Assembly (NCBI GenBank): GCA_039105265.1
Contig: JAPFFF010000009.1
Coordinates: 2,232,001 to 2,296,000, forward strand
Reading direction: 5' to 3'
DNA: 64,000 nt
Origin: Tritrichomonas musculus
Lineage: Eukaryota > Parabasalia > Tritrichomonadida > Tritrichomonadidae
Both the position numbers and the translations under genes were made by a program. Under the pieces are notes generated by a model that made no database searches, had not been told where the DNA came from, and saw nothing but the letters and a program-made list of their open reading frames with translations. Positions 30,564 through 41,415 of this stretch are shown one piece after another (position 1 is the first letter of the stretch; the number at the start of each line of letters is the position of its first letter).

Positions 30564-31187
30564 ATGAAAATTGAATTGGGAAGAATTAGAGCATTCAAAA
30601 TTGAATTTGGAAGAATTAGAGAATTCAAAATTGAATTAAAAAGAAACAATTTTGAATCAAATAATATGAGTATTGACAACGTAAATGATATTCCTTCGCT
30701 AACTGAAGAAGATATCCAAAAGGTCAGAGATGACTTATTTCATGGAATTGCTGAAGAATTCAAAGAAAATGGCCTCTATGTTGAATCTCTAAACTATACT
30801 AATCCAGAATTAAATCATGTTCTTTCTGTAGAAAATACCCCAAAAATACCGTTCGAATATCAAGAAGAGCAAACTTTATTAAACTATCATAAAAATATGA
30901 AGGCAGTATCTAAAAAAGTCGATCTTCATGGATATACAAAATATGGTGCATCGCAAGCATTAAGGAGATCAATTATTAATTCTGATAGGCATCATCCTAA
31001 TTATATAAAAGCAATTGTAGGTCGTGGTATTCATTCAAAAGACCAGCCGGTAATGCCAACTGTAGTTAGAGAAGTATCATCTCAGATGAATCTGCCCCCG
31101 CCAAGCATGCATAAAAGTAATGAAGGTTATATGATTATTTTTGTGCCTCAGAAGAAGTATTTTGATGATGATAATGATCAAATTTAG
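30564..31187 (+). CDS. Smr-domain protein
   Basis: 207 residues from ATG 30564, or 173 from the internal ATG 30666 (MSIDNVNDIPSLTEED), which I consider at least as likely. Residues 1-30 of the long form are two to three copies of a 9-10 residue unit (KIELGRIRAF, KIEFGRIREF, KIELKR) made by a DNA repeat, not seen in the family. Residues ~118-203 are a small MutS-related (Smr) domain: VDLHGYTKYGA (LDxHG motif, 119-123), IVGRGIHS (GxGxHS motif, 152-158) and a final GYMIIFVP strand. Smr domains are nicking endonucleases or RNA-cleaving modules in ribosome rescue and mRNA decay. N-terminal acidic helix DIQKVRDDLF. No neighbour gives a clearer role. Confidence 0.8.
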   Translation: MKIELGRIRAFKIEFGRIREFKIELKRNNFESNNMSIDNVNDIPSLTEEDIQKVRDDLFHGIAEEFKENGLYVESLNYTNPELNHVLSVENTPKIPFEYQEEQTLLNYHKNMKAVSKKVDLHGYTKYGASQALRRSIINSDRHHPNYIKAIVGRGIHSKDQPVMPTVVREVSSQMNLPPPSMHKSNEGYMIIFVPQKKYFDDDNDQI

Positions 31188-31447
31188 TTGCATTAATGAA
31201 GAATTTTTCTCAGGAGCTTTGATCTTATTCAAGCGCCACGACTCTTTGAAGTTTTTTTTAATGCGTTGCCAATGAATCTATCACAGCATTTCTTATAAGA
31301 AGTAATATACAATTAGGCTTCAAGATAAATTATATTGTATCGAATCTAAAAGAAATTTATCAGCAATCTTTCCTATATCCAATGTTAAAAAATAATAAAA
31401 GTTGTATTATTATGTTTAAAAACTAAATAATAATAATTCATTGTACT

Positions 31448-32215
31448 TTATTTCTTTGGTGGATTAAGACGTAAATATGCTTCTCTTGCAGCATGATGTC
31501 CTCTATCACCAGCTGTATCGTAATAAGCGATAGCTTCATTTATATTTTTTCTGACACCTTCACCATTTTCAAGGCATTGAGCATATCTATACATTGCTTC
31601 AGTATTTCCTTGATCAGCAGATAGTTTCATGTAGTGAGCATATTTTGTCATATCCTTCTCAACACCATCGCCATTTAAAAAGCATAATCCATATGAATAT
31701 TGGGCTTCTATATTATATTGAGCTGCTGCTTTCGAAAAATATTTTGCTGCTTCTGTGAGATTTTTCTTAACAATATCTCCTCTTTTAAGAAAATAGCCTA
31801 AGTTCAATTGTGCATCTGCATCTCCTCTATCTGCAGCTTTTTTATAATATTTAATTGCTTGTTTCATATCAACCTTAGTTCCTAAACCGTTCATGCAGCA
31901 TGTTGCATAAGTAACAGCAGCCTTTAAATGTCCTTTGTCAGCAGCTTGCTTGTAAAGTTCACATGCTTTTTTTTTATCAGTTGCACATCCGTTTGCGGTT
32001 TGATAGCAAACGCCAAGGTTATAAATAGCTTCTAAATATCCATTATTTGCAGAAGCTTGATACATTTGAAAAGCTTTTTCGGCGTTTCTCTCAACTCCTC
32101 CGTCGCCAGTATCAAGTTGAACTGCATAAAGAAACTGTGATTTAGGGTCGCCATCATTTGCCATTTTTTCGATGAATAAATTTTGCTTTTTAACTTCTTC
32201 TGGTAAATCAAACAT
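31448..32215 (-). CDS. Sel1-like repeat protein
   Basis: 255 residues, ATG 32215. Six to seven Sel1/TPR-like repeats of about 36 residues fill the chain, with the usual GDGVEKDMTKYAHYMKLSAD and AIKYYKKAADRGDADAQLNLG patterns. No signal peptide, no membrane helix, no kinase domain, so this is a free-standing cytosolic repeat scaffold. Sel1 proteins mediate protein-protein contacts; trichomonads have many. Convergent with the Smr gene (260 bp between stops). Confidence 0.88.
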   Translation of the reverse strand: MFDLPEEVKKQNLFIEKMANDGDPKSQFLYAVQLDTGDGGVERNAEKAFQMYQASANNGYLEAIYNLGVCYQTANGCATDKKKACELYKQAADKGHLKAAVTYATCCMNGLGTKVDMKQAIKYYKKAADRGDADAQLNLGYFLKRGDIVKKNLTEAAKYFSKAAAQYNIEAQYSYGLCFLNGDGVEKDMTKYAHYMKLSADQGNTEAMYRYAQCLENGEGVRKNINEAIAYYDTAGDRGHHAAREAYLRLNPPKK

Positions 32216-32386
32216 TTTTGCTCAAAGTAAAAAATAATTTTTTGATTCATCTCAAAAATTAACTATCGTTAATTATATTGAATAGATTTATTGTATCATT
32301 TTGAATAAAAAAAAAAATAGATTTTAATCTTTTTGATAGATTTCAAAATAATTTTGAATAGGGAGAATAAAAAGAAAATTGGGTGC

Positions 32387-32702
32387 TATAGATTGACGAT
32401 AAACTGGTCGACATCACGAAAAACTGGTCGAGATCATCAACTTTTTCATTAAACTCATAGAAATACTCGGAATACTTTTCTATGATGCTTATTCAAAACC
32501 TGGTTGACATTATAAAATTTTAAAAATTTTTAAGAACTTTTTAAAAAGATATTTGAGTTATATTTGAGAGCCTTTTCAATATCATTTTTCATTCAATTTT
32601 GAACATCTTTATGAAATATTTGAGTGCGATTTTATGAAAAAGTTTACGATGTCGACCGGTTTTTCTGATGTTTACTAGTTTATCGTCATACTAAAGTCTA
32701 TA
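32387..32702. mobile_element. MITE with ~65 bp terminal inverted repeats
   Basis: Left end TATAGATTGACGATAAACTG; right end on the other strand begins TATAGACTTTAGTATGACGA. After a small gap both continue with GACGATAAACT, GTCGACATC and end in AACTTTTTCAT. Total 316 bp, non-coding. A TA target duplication is possible at the outer TATAG, suggesting a Tc1/mariner-type origin, but this is not certain. Confidence 0.75.
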
Positions 32703-33880
32703 ACTGAAAAACTCATAGAATTTTTTGATAAAGATTGAATAAAGGCGAAATTATAAAATCGTTAATTTTTCTTTTGATGAAACCTATTTAAAATATTGAA
32801 TAAATTGAAAAATTGCTTGGAATCATTTTTTCACTTCACTTGACATCACTTTGTATCAGAAAATATTTAAAAAAAAAATAAATATATCTTATAAAAAAAA
32901 TAAAGATTTAGACAAAATAAAAATAGAAAAGTGAAAATTAAATAGTTAATATAAAAATATAAAAATGGAAAAGCAAAAATCAATGGATTTGATCATTACC
33001 ATAAAATTAGAATTTAAAAATAAAAAGAATCATTTAATTTTCCTATTGTTTGGTAATTTATCTAGCAGTTTTAACTCTAATCTGATCCATTTTTCTAATT
33101 ATTAATATGAATGTATCTGGTAATAATTGATATTTTGGATCAAAAAAACCAAAAATGAATGGTCATTCTGTTAAATTAATAAGCAATTGAGGATTAATGA
33201 CAAATTAATTAGGATAGTACGATTATCAACCGAAAATCCGCTATGATTATAACTTAAGTTATAATGAGGATAGTACCATTAAATAGCTGAAAATCCAAAG
33301 ATTAATTGACGAAATCCTTCAATTATAGTAAATGAACTATGGCCTGTAATAAAAAAAACAACTAATATTTTTTGGTCAAAATAATATGGTCAATTTTTTT
33401 TAAAAATAGAAGAATTGAAAACATGTATATCTTCTCATGATATGATAAATTAAAAAAAATACATTATTTTTAAAATTATGCATTAATATTTATTAATAAG
33501 TTGAAAATGTCTGATAATCAATAATTGTTATAAAATAAATAATACTTTTCATATAACATTTCTGATTTGATTAACGATTTCCTGAGAATAACGATATCAG
33601 GTTTACAAACTGATAATCGCTTATTAAGCTTAAAGGAGTGTCAATTCCGATATTGATTATTTATAATAACTCTTCTAACTTTCTACTTAACTTGTATTGT
33701 TTTAATTTTATACATTTGTATTATATTTGTAAAATTATAAATCTTGTCCAACTCTTTATGTTATAGAGCAAATATATTGTGGTCTATAGATTGTTGTAAG
33801 AATGCACAATGATCAATAAGATAGATATGTTTACCTCTTGAATGTATAAATATCAAGATAGAATACTAATAATTGTAGAT
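32703..33880. other. AT-rich spacer
   Basis: Nearly 1.2 kb with no ORF or RNA gene. Around 33235-33300 a short imperfect repeat (AGGATAGTACGATTATCAAC and AGGATAGTACCATTAAATAG) may be the end of an unknown element. Confidence 0.4.
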
Positions 33881-34068
33881 TGTAGGTTTTCGGGCAAAAG
33901 ACGATAATTCCCTCTTGATGAAGGTCAATTTTACTTTTTTTTTTAGGCAATTTCGGGCAACGATAGAAAATTTCGGGCAAAAGTAGATCCCCGTATTTGC
34001 CCTTTTCTGCCCGAAATTTTAGTTTTTCCGGGTAACGTACTCGTGCCCGTGCCCATATGGTATCCCTG
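33880..34068. mobile_element. solo hAT-like transposon end
   Basis: Read on the minus strand from 34068: CAGGGATACCATATGGGCAC followed by repeated GGGCA/CGGGCA words (GGGCACGGGCACGAG, TTTCGGGCA three times). CAGGG ends with subterminal GC repeats are typical of hAT elements. A 264 bp minus frame here (33831-34094) is a by-product of the repeats, not a gene. No partner end was found in the window. Confidence 0.5.
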
Positions 34069-34356
34069 TTGCTCATTTTAAAAGATAGAACCAAATAAAA
34101 AAAATTCTTCTGATATTTTTTGGTGTTCTTTATATATTTACCAAAAAATCGAGGAAAATCCTCTTTTTATATAAAAATGTTTTTGCTCAAAAATTGAATG
34201 AAATTTGAGAGTACCCTTAAACAAAAGATTATATTTTGTACGTTAAAAAAAGTGGAAAGACAAACAAAAAGTTCTTTGAATTTGCGAATAAAGTATTCAA
34301 AAAGTCAGTAAACATAGTATCTAAATAACTTAAAAAAAAACATTTATTTTTTCAAA

Positions 34357-35275
34357 ATGGAACTCGATGATTTAGTTTCTTTACTTTCAACATTTCAGGA
34401 TGAAGAAAAATCTCTCAATTTTGCAAATATAGCTGATTTATTTTATGATGATGGCGAATGTTGCAATAAAAATTGTTCAGGAAAATATAAAATTGTTGAT
34501 GATTATGACAGTACTAATTTGCATCACAAAAAACTACAAAGTTCATTATGCCATGATCAAAAATCTTTATATTATAATTCAATATTTCAAAATACAAATT
34601 TACCAATAAGGAAAATACTCTATTTAATTTATTTATGGGTTACACAAATCAAAGTTTATGATGTGATGAGAAAAGCAAATGTAGCAAGAGGTACAGTTAA
34701 AAGATTTTATAAATTATTTAGAAAAGCATGCGAGTATAGGCCAAAAATTGAGGACCACCCTATTGGGGTCCCGGTTTTACTATTGAAATTGATGAAACCG
34801 CAATGTCTCGCAGAAAATACAACGTTGGAAGAATTACACCTACTTTATGGATGTTTGGTGACATTTGTCGGGAGACAGGGGAATGTTTCATGCATACTGT
34901 TCCAGACAGAAAAAAAAAAACAAAATTAATTCATATTTTTCAAAATAAAATATTATCTCAATCCAAAATTAACTCAGATATGGGGCCTTCTTATAGATGT
35001 CTCAATACGTAACCACAAAAATATGAACATCTTACGGTTAATCATAAAAAAAAAAAATTTATAGACCCAATTACAAAAACACACACTCAAAACATAGAAC
35101 GAACCTGGCTTGAAGCCAAAGAGCCTAAAAAAGAGCACGAGGTTTTCTAAGAGTTTCAATCGAATCGCATATATCAGAATTCTTATGGAGAATGAAATGT
35201 CAAATTTCTGAAGAGAATGGATTTATAGAAGCATGCTTTTTAATAGCTGGTTGCCCTTATTTAGGGTTACTGAAA
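34357..35275 (+). pseudogene. Merlin (IS1016-like) transposase, broken
   Basis: A Merlin-family DDE transposase spread over two frames. N-terminal part from ATG 34357: zinc-ribbon remnant (CCNKNCSGKY, later SLCHD) and the helical YLIYLWVTQIKVYDVMRKAN segment. A frameshift near 34760 moves to a second frame with GPGFTIEIDETAMSRRKYNV (first Asp), MFGDICRETGE, HTVPDRKKKTK and INSDMGPSY (second Asp). After a TAA at 35010 the same frame goes on with HLTVNHKKKKFIDP, THTQNIERTWLEAK (Glu) and ISEFLWRMKC. The catalytic residues are all still recognisable, so decay is moderate. Terminal repeats were not found. Confidence 0.8.
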
Positions 35276-35529
35276 CTCGTTTTTTTTCTGGGGTCCTATT
35301 GAAAAAGTGAACTTTAAAAAGTAAAATAAAAAGAATATTTACTTTTGATAATGATACACTATATTTTTGTTTATTAAAAAATGAAATTGAAAATTAAAAA
35401 ATTAAAACTCTAGTTGTGTGCTTCAGGTAATTCCTTTGTGGATTAATTTGGCCTTTGTTAAATATGAAAGTGATGAGATGATTTTTTTTATCCGATTTCT
35501 TTTATTACAAAAAAGGATTTTTACAACAC

Positions 35530-35672
35530 AAAAGTGGATTTTAACGTGACAAAAGTGGACTCACTGTATTCATTCAAAAAGTCTTTGTGATTATTCGTTC
35601 ACATTCTTTCAAAAAAGCTTTTAATATGCCAACTTTTTACGTACCGATTTTACAAGATCTTGATTTTCTTGC
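35530..35672. mobile_element. diverged relic of a MULE-like terminus
   Basis: CTTTCAAAAAAGCTTTTAAT, ATGCCAACTTTTTACGTACC and GATTTTAC in order parallel the right end of the 36.6-41.1 kb element (CTTTCAAAAAGTTTTTGGTA, TACTAACTTTTTTCGTGCC, GATTTTAATAGACC), ending in a similar CTTGCC. Probably an older insertion of a related family. Confidence 0.45.
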
Positions 35673-35813
35673 CTCTGTATCAAATTCGTCATTAAATATG
35701 TCCAGAAATGTTGTAAAGTCGACAGAACACAGAAATGGATGATGTCTGTTGGCTTTATTTCGTGAGAATGAGAAAATAATGAGTTGTAAAAATGAAATAA
35801 TTGAGAATTTCAT

Positions 35814-35849
<36 letters not shown>

Positions 35850-35868
35850 ATCATAACGTTTATTAAAC

Positions 35869-35969
35869 AGTGTGGAAGTTTTAAATAGTATGGAAGCAAA
35901 GAACTTTTTGAATTATTTTTTTTATAAACGAGTATTCATTTTCATTTAAAAAGTTCTTACTTCCACACT
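35869..35969. repeat. 101 bp inverted-repeat element
   Basis: Perfect 11 bp ends AGTGTGGAAGT / ACTTCCACACT, extended by AAGAACTTTTTGAA on the left and its complement on the right. The left arm holds an extra copy (AGTATGGAAGC). A 30-base poly-A tract (about 35816-35847) lies just before it. Confidence 0.5.
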
Positions 35970-36128
35970 TATTTTCTGTAATTTCAATTAAATTTTTGAT
36001 CAGTTTTTTTGAAAATTGAATTAATTATAGACCATTGTTTACTACAAGGCCATGCACCACTTGGCTCTGAGCGATCTTTCCAACTACCAAAAGTTCATAA
36101 TTGAACAAAGACTAGAAGGAGAAACATA

Positions 36129-36455
36129 TTTCCACTAAATAAAAACGAAGTTCTTAATTCTATTTTTGTACATGAACTTTCAGAAGAAGAGAGACGAAGA
36201 TACCAAGGAAGGCAAAAAAGAAACGAAAACCGGTTAATTATTTCAGGACAGATAATTACAAAATCAGAAAAAATTTTGGAAATCGCCGATAGAATTAAAG
36301 ATGTTGATAAGTTTTCATATCTATGTCAAATTGATGATAGCAGACGCAAAAGTTACTTAGACATTGTTAAAGAAATTATTTCAATTCAACATAATGATTG
36401 CAAACTTTTGTCGAATTTTCCAAAACTTCCTGCTGGATATTATTCTTATGAGTAA
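36129..36455 (+). pseudogene. fragment of a mobile-element or lost gene
   Basis: An open, coding-like frame without a start: NKNEVLNSIFVHELSEEERR, then ENRLIISGQIITKSEKILEI and a final NFPKLPAGYYSYE before a stop. It resembles the C-terminal end of a protein. Position between transposon relics and the loss of its 5' part suggest a transposase remnant; family not recognised. Confidence 0.35.
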
Positions 36456-36998
36456 CCGAAATGAAAAACTAATAATAAGAAATAATAAAATAAATTAATA
36501 AAAAAAAATATCTAAATCTTTTTTTATTTTCGCTAAATTTTGTTTTGAAAATTGTATAATTTAAGGCACGAGAATCGGGGTCTATTAAAATCGGCATGAA
36601 AAAAGTTAGTATACCAAAAACTTTTTGAAAGGGTGCGACCAAATAAGTATATCCACTTTTTGAGATAGATATTTGATCGTTCGTATGAACTTTTTGAGAG
36701 TACAAATAAAAACGGTTTAAAAGGTGAATTACTTAACGTTTTAATTTTATTTTAAAAAAGCGCCAAAATTTAATTTTCCACGAGATCGTTTGACTGCTCC
36801 TCGGTTGATTCGAACACAACCAATCATGAAAGCAATAACCGATAAACGGTATTGGAGTAGTCAAAAGCTCTGGAACATTGCAATTGCAGATATCATTTCC
36901 ACGGGATCGTTTGACTGCTCCTCGGTTGATTCGAACACAAACAATCATGAAAGCAATAGCCGATAGACGGTATTGGAGTAGTCAAAAGCTCTGGAACA

Positions 36999-37422
36999 TT
37001 GCAATCCCGTGGGAACGCTTGCGATAAAATCAGATATTCTGAAAAAAATATCATTTTTCGTAAAAAAGAAAGGCGTGTTTATTTATATAAACAAAAAATA
37101 AGGAAAAGTAATGACCCAAATTTGCTTATTCAAATTATTAAAAACAAAGGCATTTCTAAGTTATCAGATTTTTACAATAACAAATCAGTTAATAAAAATG
37201 AAACAACTTCATCTATATTTTATTTAGTCTCTCCTTTCGATTCTAAAACTATTAATCGCGCAGAGCATAAAAGTTTGAATCATTGAAAAAGTTTGATGAA
37301 GATAATCAAAATTCAGAAGAAAATTCACTTTTTCTAAAGTTCAAAAAAAAGAAATATTTAACAGATGAACATAAAGCTTTTAATAAGTTATCTTCAATAT
37401 ATGGTTTAGAAATGTATAATTG
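36999..37422 (+). pseudogene. MULE-like transposase, 5' fragment
   Basis: The frame at 36999-37286 (SEKNIIFRKKERRVYLYKQK, then NKGISKLSDFYNN, SIFYLVSPFDSKTINRAEHK) and, after a shift near 37290, a second frame (EDNQNSEENSLFLKF, KKKYLTDEHKAFNKLSSIYG) up to the hAT insertion. Continues at 39627. The segment reads as basic N-terminal and linker parts of a transposase; a clear first catalytic Asp was not identified. Confidence 0.5.
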
Positions 37423-38057
37423 CAGGGTTGTCGATCGATGATGATAAATATCGATTATCGGCTCATTATCGATAGTCCGATAATATCGATAAAAATTTGT
37501 TCGATAACCAATAATTATCGATAAATACGTTAAGCAAAACCGCCAATATTTGGTCACTATCGGACGGTTACGGTTCGATATTCTCCGATATTTTATAATA
37601 AAATTTCCATACTTTTTTTTTACATTTTTGATTAAAATTTGGAATTTTATATTTTTAATTGTATTTCAATAGTGCATGTTGAAATAAGCGAAATAAGGTC
37701 AGAGTGCATTATATGTCCAATATAATAATGAGAAGCTAAAAAATCAGGTTTTTGATTAATACATAAAAAGATTATTTTCAAAATTTTTAAAAAAGAACCA
37801 ATTGGCCAACAAAAAAAGATTATGATTAAGAACAAAGTTATAAGACGATAATTTCCTCATATCTTCTCAGTATTAAATTATTTCCATATTTGCAAATTAA
37901 CGAATCTTAATATGTAATGAAATATTAATGCAATGCTACTAAAATAATTTGCGTTTTTTTTTATTAAAAGAATATCAAGTCCAAAAATATTTAGAGAAAT
38001 GGAGAGAATTTTATTAATTTACAAAAAGTTATCGTGTTCACTTTTTGATAAATTTAA

Positions 38058-39194
38058 GGAGGTAGTTTTCAAATTCAATGCTATAATTCAATGAGTTCTC
38101 ACAAAAATAAAAATAAGGAAAAGATTGAGAAAAATTATTAAAATAGCAGGTTTATAATGATATATTGTTAAAATTATTAAAAAGCGAATCATTTTTCTAT
38201 CTCCTTTATAAAATAAAATCAAAATGATAATAATATGAAAATATTTAGATTTTTTTTTTCTGCCATTCACTGGGTATTTAAGGCAAAAAGAGTCATAATA
38301 ATATGTAGATTTGGTTTTACTAATATTTTAACTAATTTTTTTTGGTAAATGTATGACATTTTTTTTTTTTTGATAAGATTTGAATCATATCGATTCCAAA
38401 ATTTAAAAAATTGCTTAAGGGACCACTATCAAATTCTGTGTTAAAAATTCTATGAGTTATCACAAAATTAATTGTCTTAAAAAAATTTATTTCTTGAGTA
38501 TTTTTGCTATATTTTGGTATATATAAATTATAAAAATTATATATCATTTATTTCTATTCTTCTTTTAAGCCTATTCCCTTTTTTCAATAAAAATTTAAAA
38601 GTTGAGAGGATGTTAAAATTTTACAAAAATGATCGGAATGGTGAAATTTTAAAGTTTTAAACTTTTTCCGAAATAATAACCATTGAATTTTATTTTCTAT
38701 GAGTTTTTTCAATATTGAAATGTTTACAAAAAAATATGATAGTGGTCCCTTAAATCCATTTTAAAAGCCTATGGTATGAATTGAAAAAAATGATGATAAT
38801 TATATCAAAAAAATATTATTTCAAAAAAGAATTTTATTGTTAAATTTGCTTTTAATTTAAAGCAAGGAAATTATGCTATTAATTATTTTTTTTTTAATAT
38901 TTATTCGTTCCACGTTTTTTGAAAAAAAGCCATAAAAGAAAAGGTATTTTAATTTAATTAATATTTCAATAAAATGGGTTAATTATGTAGATATTTTTTA
39001 TAATCTTATTTTTAAAAAATTGCAATTTTTTACCATAGAAACAAAGAAAAGAAAAAACTATTTTTTTTTATTTTGATCGTTAAGGACAAATATCAAGGTC
39101 ATTTAACTTTTTCATAGTATATTACCTTTGAAACTTCAATTCTATGAGTCTTATCAATATTGAATGGTTTACGAAAAATTAGGAGACTACCGCC
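38058..39194. mobile_element. TTAA-flanked element nested in the hAT element
   Basis: Flanked by TTAA (38054-38057 and 39195-39198). Ends GGAGGTAGTTTTC and, on the other strand, GGCGGTAGTCTCC. It shares internal words with the other TTAA elements here, such as TTCAATGAGTTCTCAC at left and TCTATGAGTCTTATCAATAT at right, and GATCGTTAAGGACAAATATC. No ORF. It contains a smaller TTAA element. Confidence 0.7.
38419..38749. mobile_element. TTAA-flanked MITE nested in a TTAA element
   Basis: 331 bp with TTAA on both sides (38415-38418 and 38750-38753). Ends GGGACCACTATCA / TGATAGTGGTCCC are perfect inverted repeats. Subterminal TTCTATGAGTT words place it in the same superfamily as its host element. 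No ORF. Confidence 0.8.
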
Positions 39195-39626
39195 TTAATT
39201 ATTTTGCCAAAATAAAATTATCTTTATTGATTTTAAATTTCATACTTAAATATTATTAGAATTATAATATATTACTTATCTTTTATTATAATAAAAGTTA
39301 ATTTCCTATGAAATACAAAAAATCTTTTTTAATAATTTGATCATTTGTACATACAAGTTTTTTTATATGTCATTACTTGAAAAAATAACTTTTATATAAT
39401 TATATAACAATTAAATAGCCATAATTTCTAGTAAATATCTTTTCTTTACCTTAAAAAAGTTAAAAATATCGGTCATTATTGGCCATGATAAAAACCGTTT
39501 TTATCGATAATGATATTTATTATCGGATAGTATCGGTTATTCTACTCTACTCCCGATAATATCGATAATATTGGCAACGTATTTAACCGTTATCGGACAC
39601 TATCGATAAACATCCCTGTATAATTG

Positions 39627-40641
39627 TTTGGTACATCTAATCAGGTCAGTAGGAGCCAATTCATTATTAGGACTTTTGCTGAAAGATATGCTATTCACTT
39701 TTTCAGGCGAAGAATGGTCAAATAATTTTTTGAGATTTTATCATACCTTTAAGCTTCTTTATGAAGCACGTAATAAAAAAGAAGACGACCATAGGTTTAT
39801 TAAAGTCAGTCAAGTTTTAGGTTTAAATATAGATGGATTTGAGGTACCGCAAAAAAAAGAATATTCGCCAATATATAAAAGGCTTGAAGATAAAGTACCG
39901 ACTACAACAAACCATGTTGAATCTATGCATAAACAGTTAAATGGTATTATCAAAAGTACTAAACTTTCCATACAACTTAGACTCGCTTACATAATTAAAT
40001 ACATCATAGACAGAACTCTTCGAATTGATATAACATCACGAGCAAATTTAAGAACTCATTTCAGAAATCTCCAACAAAAGGCTCAAAAGGAAGTATCTAA
40101 AGATAAAGATTCAATTATTAATTATTCACAAAGTTTTTGCTCTTGCTATAAGCAAATTTATTATTCCGTATTATATTGGACAACAATACTTTGCATTCAC
40201 ACGATTTTAAATGATGAATTCGAAGAAGATTACTATATTGATCAATTGAAAAAACTTGATTTCAATTTTTCTTTTCAAAAACATGACTTAAAAATTTATG
40301 ACATTGAGACAAATTTATCATTCTGAAAAAGAAAGAAGAAAAATTCAAATACTGATGAAGATAATAATAATAATAATTCTCCAATAAATATTTCAATTGA
40401 TGAATATATCAGTCAAGGATCATTAGAAAGAATAATAAACCATACAGAACATCAATTATCTAGGGTTTTAAAAAAATATAAAGTGAACTTAACTGAAATT
40501 GCTCTCGATCTTCAAAGTGAACTACTACTTGATGAAAATATAGTTGAGATTAAAAGAACAAATGAAGATGAATACTTGGCATTATTTCAAGTTCGACTAT
40601 GGTTCAAAATATTAGAAGGTAAAAATGAAATTGTCGTTTGA
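39627..40641 (+). pseudogene. MULE-like transposase, 3' part
   Basis: The frame to 40326 continues the transposase after the hAT insertion: VGANSLLGLLLKDMLF, SNNFLRFYHTFKLLYEARN, then TTTNHVESMHKQLNGIIKST with the Glu expected of the third catalytic position in MULE proteins (TNNxxExxN/H-type motif). A further frame after 40326 reads SIDEYISQGSLERIINHTEH, YKVNLTEIALDLQSELL and ends at 40641. The long intact stretch suggests decay is not very old. Family by pattern only. Confidence 0.55.
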
Positions 40642-41073
40642 ATTTCCTTTTAATAAGTTTTTAATAAAAATTATTTTTTTTAAAAAAGATATTTTATTTA
40701 GTTTTTTTTAAGTTAGTAAATTATCTAATTTGATATCATTTTATATATTTGTCAAAAGCTCTAGAACACTGCCCCGATACAGATTATCGGTTATTGCTTT
40801 CATGATTGGTTGTGTTCGAATCAACCGAGGAGCAGTCAAACGATCTCGTGGAAAATTAAATTTTGGCGCTTTTTTAAAATAAAATTAAAACGTTAAGTAA
40901 TTCACCTTTTAAACCGTTTTTATTTGTACTCTCAAAAAGTTCATACGAACGATCAAATATCTATCTCAAAAAGTGGATATACTTATTTGGTCGCACCCTT
41001 TCAAAAAGTTTTTGGTATACTAACTTTTTTCGTGCCGATTTTAATAGACCCCGATTCTTCTGCCATAATTTAC

Positions 41074-41415
41074 TAAAGTATAAAGAATTATTTCAAATTT
41101 AAATGCTCATTTGCGCATGAAAAAAATTTTGATGAATCTTATCTAATATTTAATGACCCAAATTGAATCAACCAAAAAAGCGAGATAATTAGATAATTTT
41201 ATAATAGGAAATAACAAAATAATCCTTAATTGAGAGAATTTGTCGGCTGAAATTTAATACATTTGATTAAAAAAAAAGCTAAAAATGTATAGAAAAATTT
41301 TATTATAATCTATAGCAAACAAATAAAATCAAAAAAGAAGAAAGAGTGGAATAAAATAAAAAAAATGGTGGAAAAAAAATAAAATTTTCTAAAAACCGTT
41401 TTGCTTCCATACTAT
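41074..41415. other. AT-rich spacer between two transposons
   Basis: About 340 bp between the MULE-like and the next TTAA element. AT-rich. Its end (TTTGCTTCCATACTATTT) is the complement of AAATAGTATGGAAGCAAA at about 35883, so the TTAA element landed inside another copy of that repeat. Confidence 0.45.

Larger units (their letters stand above)
37423..39618. mobile_element. hAT element with perfect 8 bp target duplication
   Basis: Ends CAGGGTTGTCGATC on the left and, on the other strand, CAGGGATGTTTATCGATAG on the right, flanked by TATAATTG on both sides (37415-37422 and 39619-39626). CAGGG termini and an 8 bp duplication are diagnostic of hAT. Both ends carry many TATCGAT/ATCGATA subterminal words. 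No transposase, so it is non-autonomous; without the nested TTAA element (38058-39194) it would be about 1.06 kb. It interrupts the MULE-like transposase. Confidence 0.85.
36565..41064 (+). mobile_element. 4.5 kb MULE-like DNA transposon with 280 bp TIRs
   Basis: Terminal inverted repeats of about 280 bp (36565-36844 and 40785-41064), nearly identical. Ends read GGCACGAGAATCGGGGTC and, on the other strand, GGCAGAAGAATCGGGGTC. The flanks ATAATTTAA (36556-36564) and ATAATTTAC (41065-41073) form a 9 bp target duplication with one mismatch. GG ends, long TIRs and 9 bp targets are Mutator features. Inside are transposase remnants at 36999-37410 and 39627-40640. A 121 bp direct duplication (copies from about 36778 and 36899) lies at the left inner edge. 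The hAT element 37423-39618 is inserted in the coding region. Confidence 0.75.

Noticed and set aside
33831-34094. 87-codon minus frame
   Set aside because: It is a translation of the subterminal repeats of a hAT-like end.
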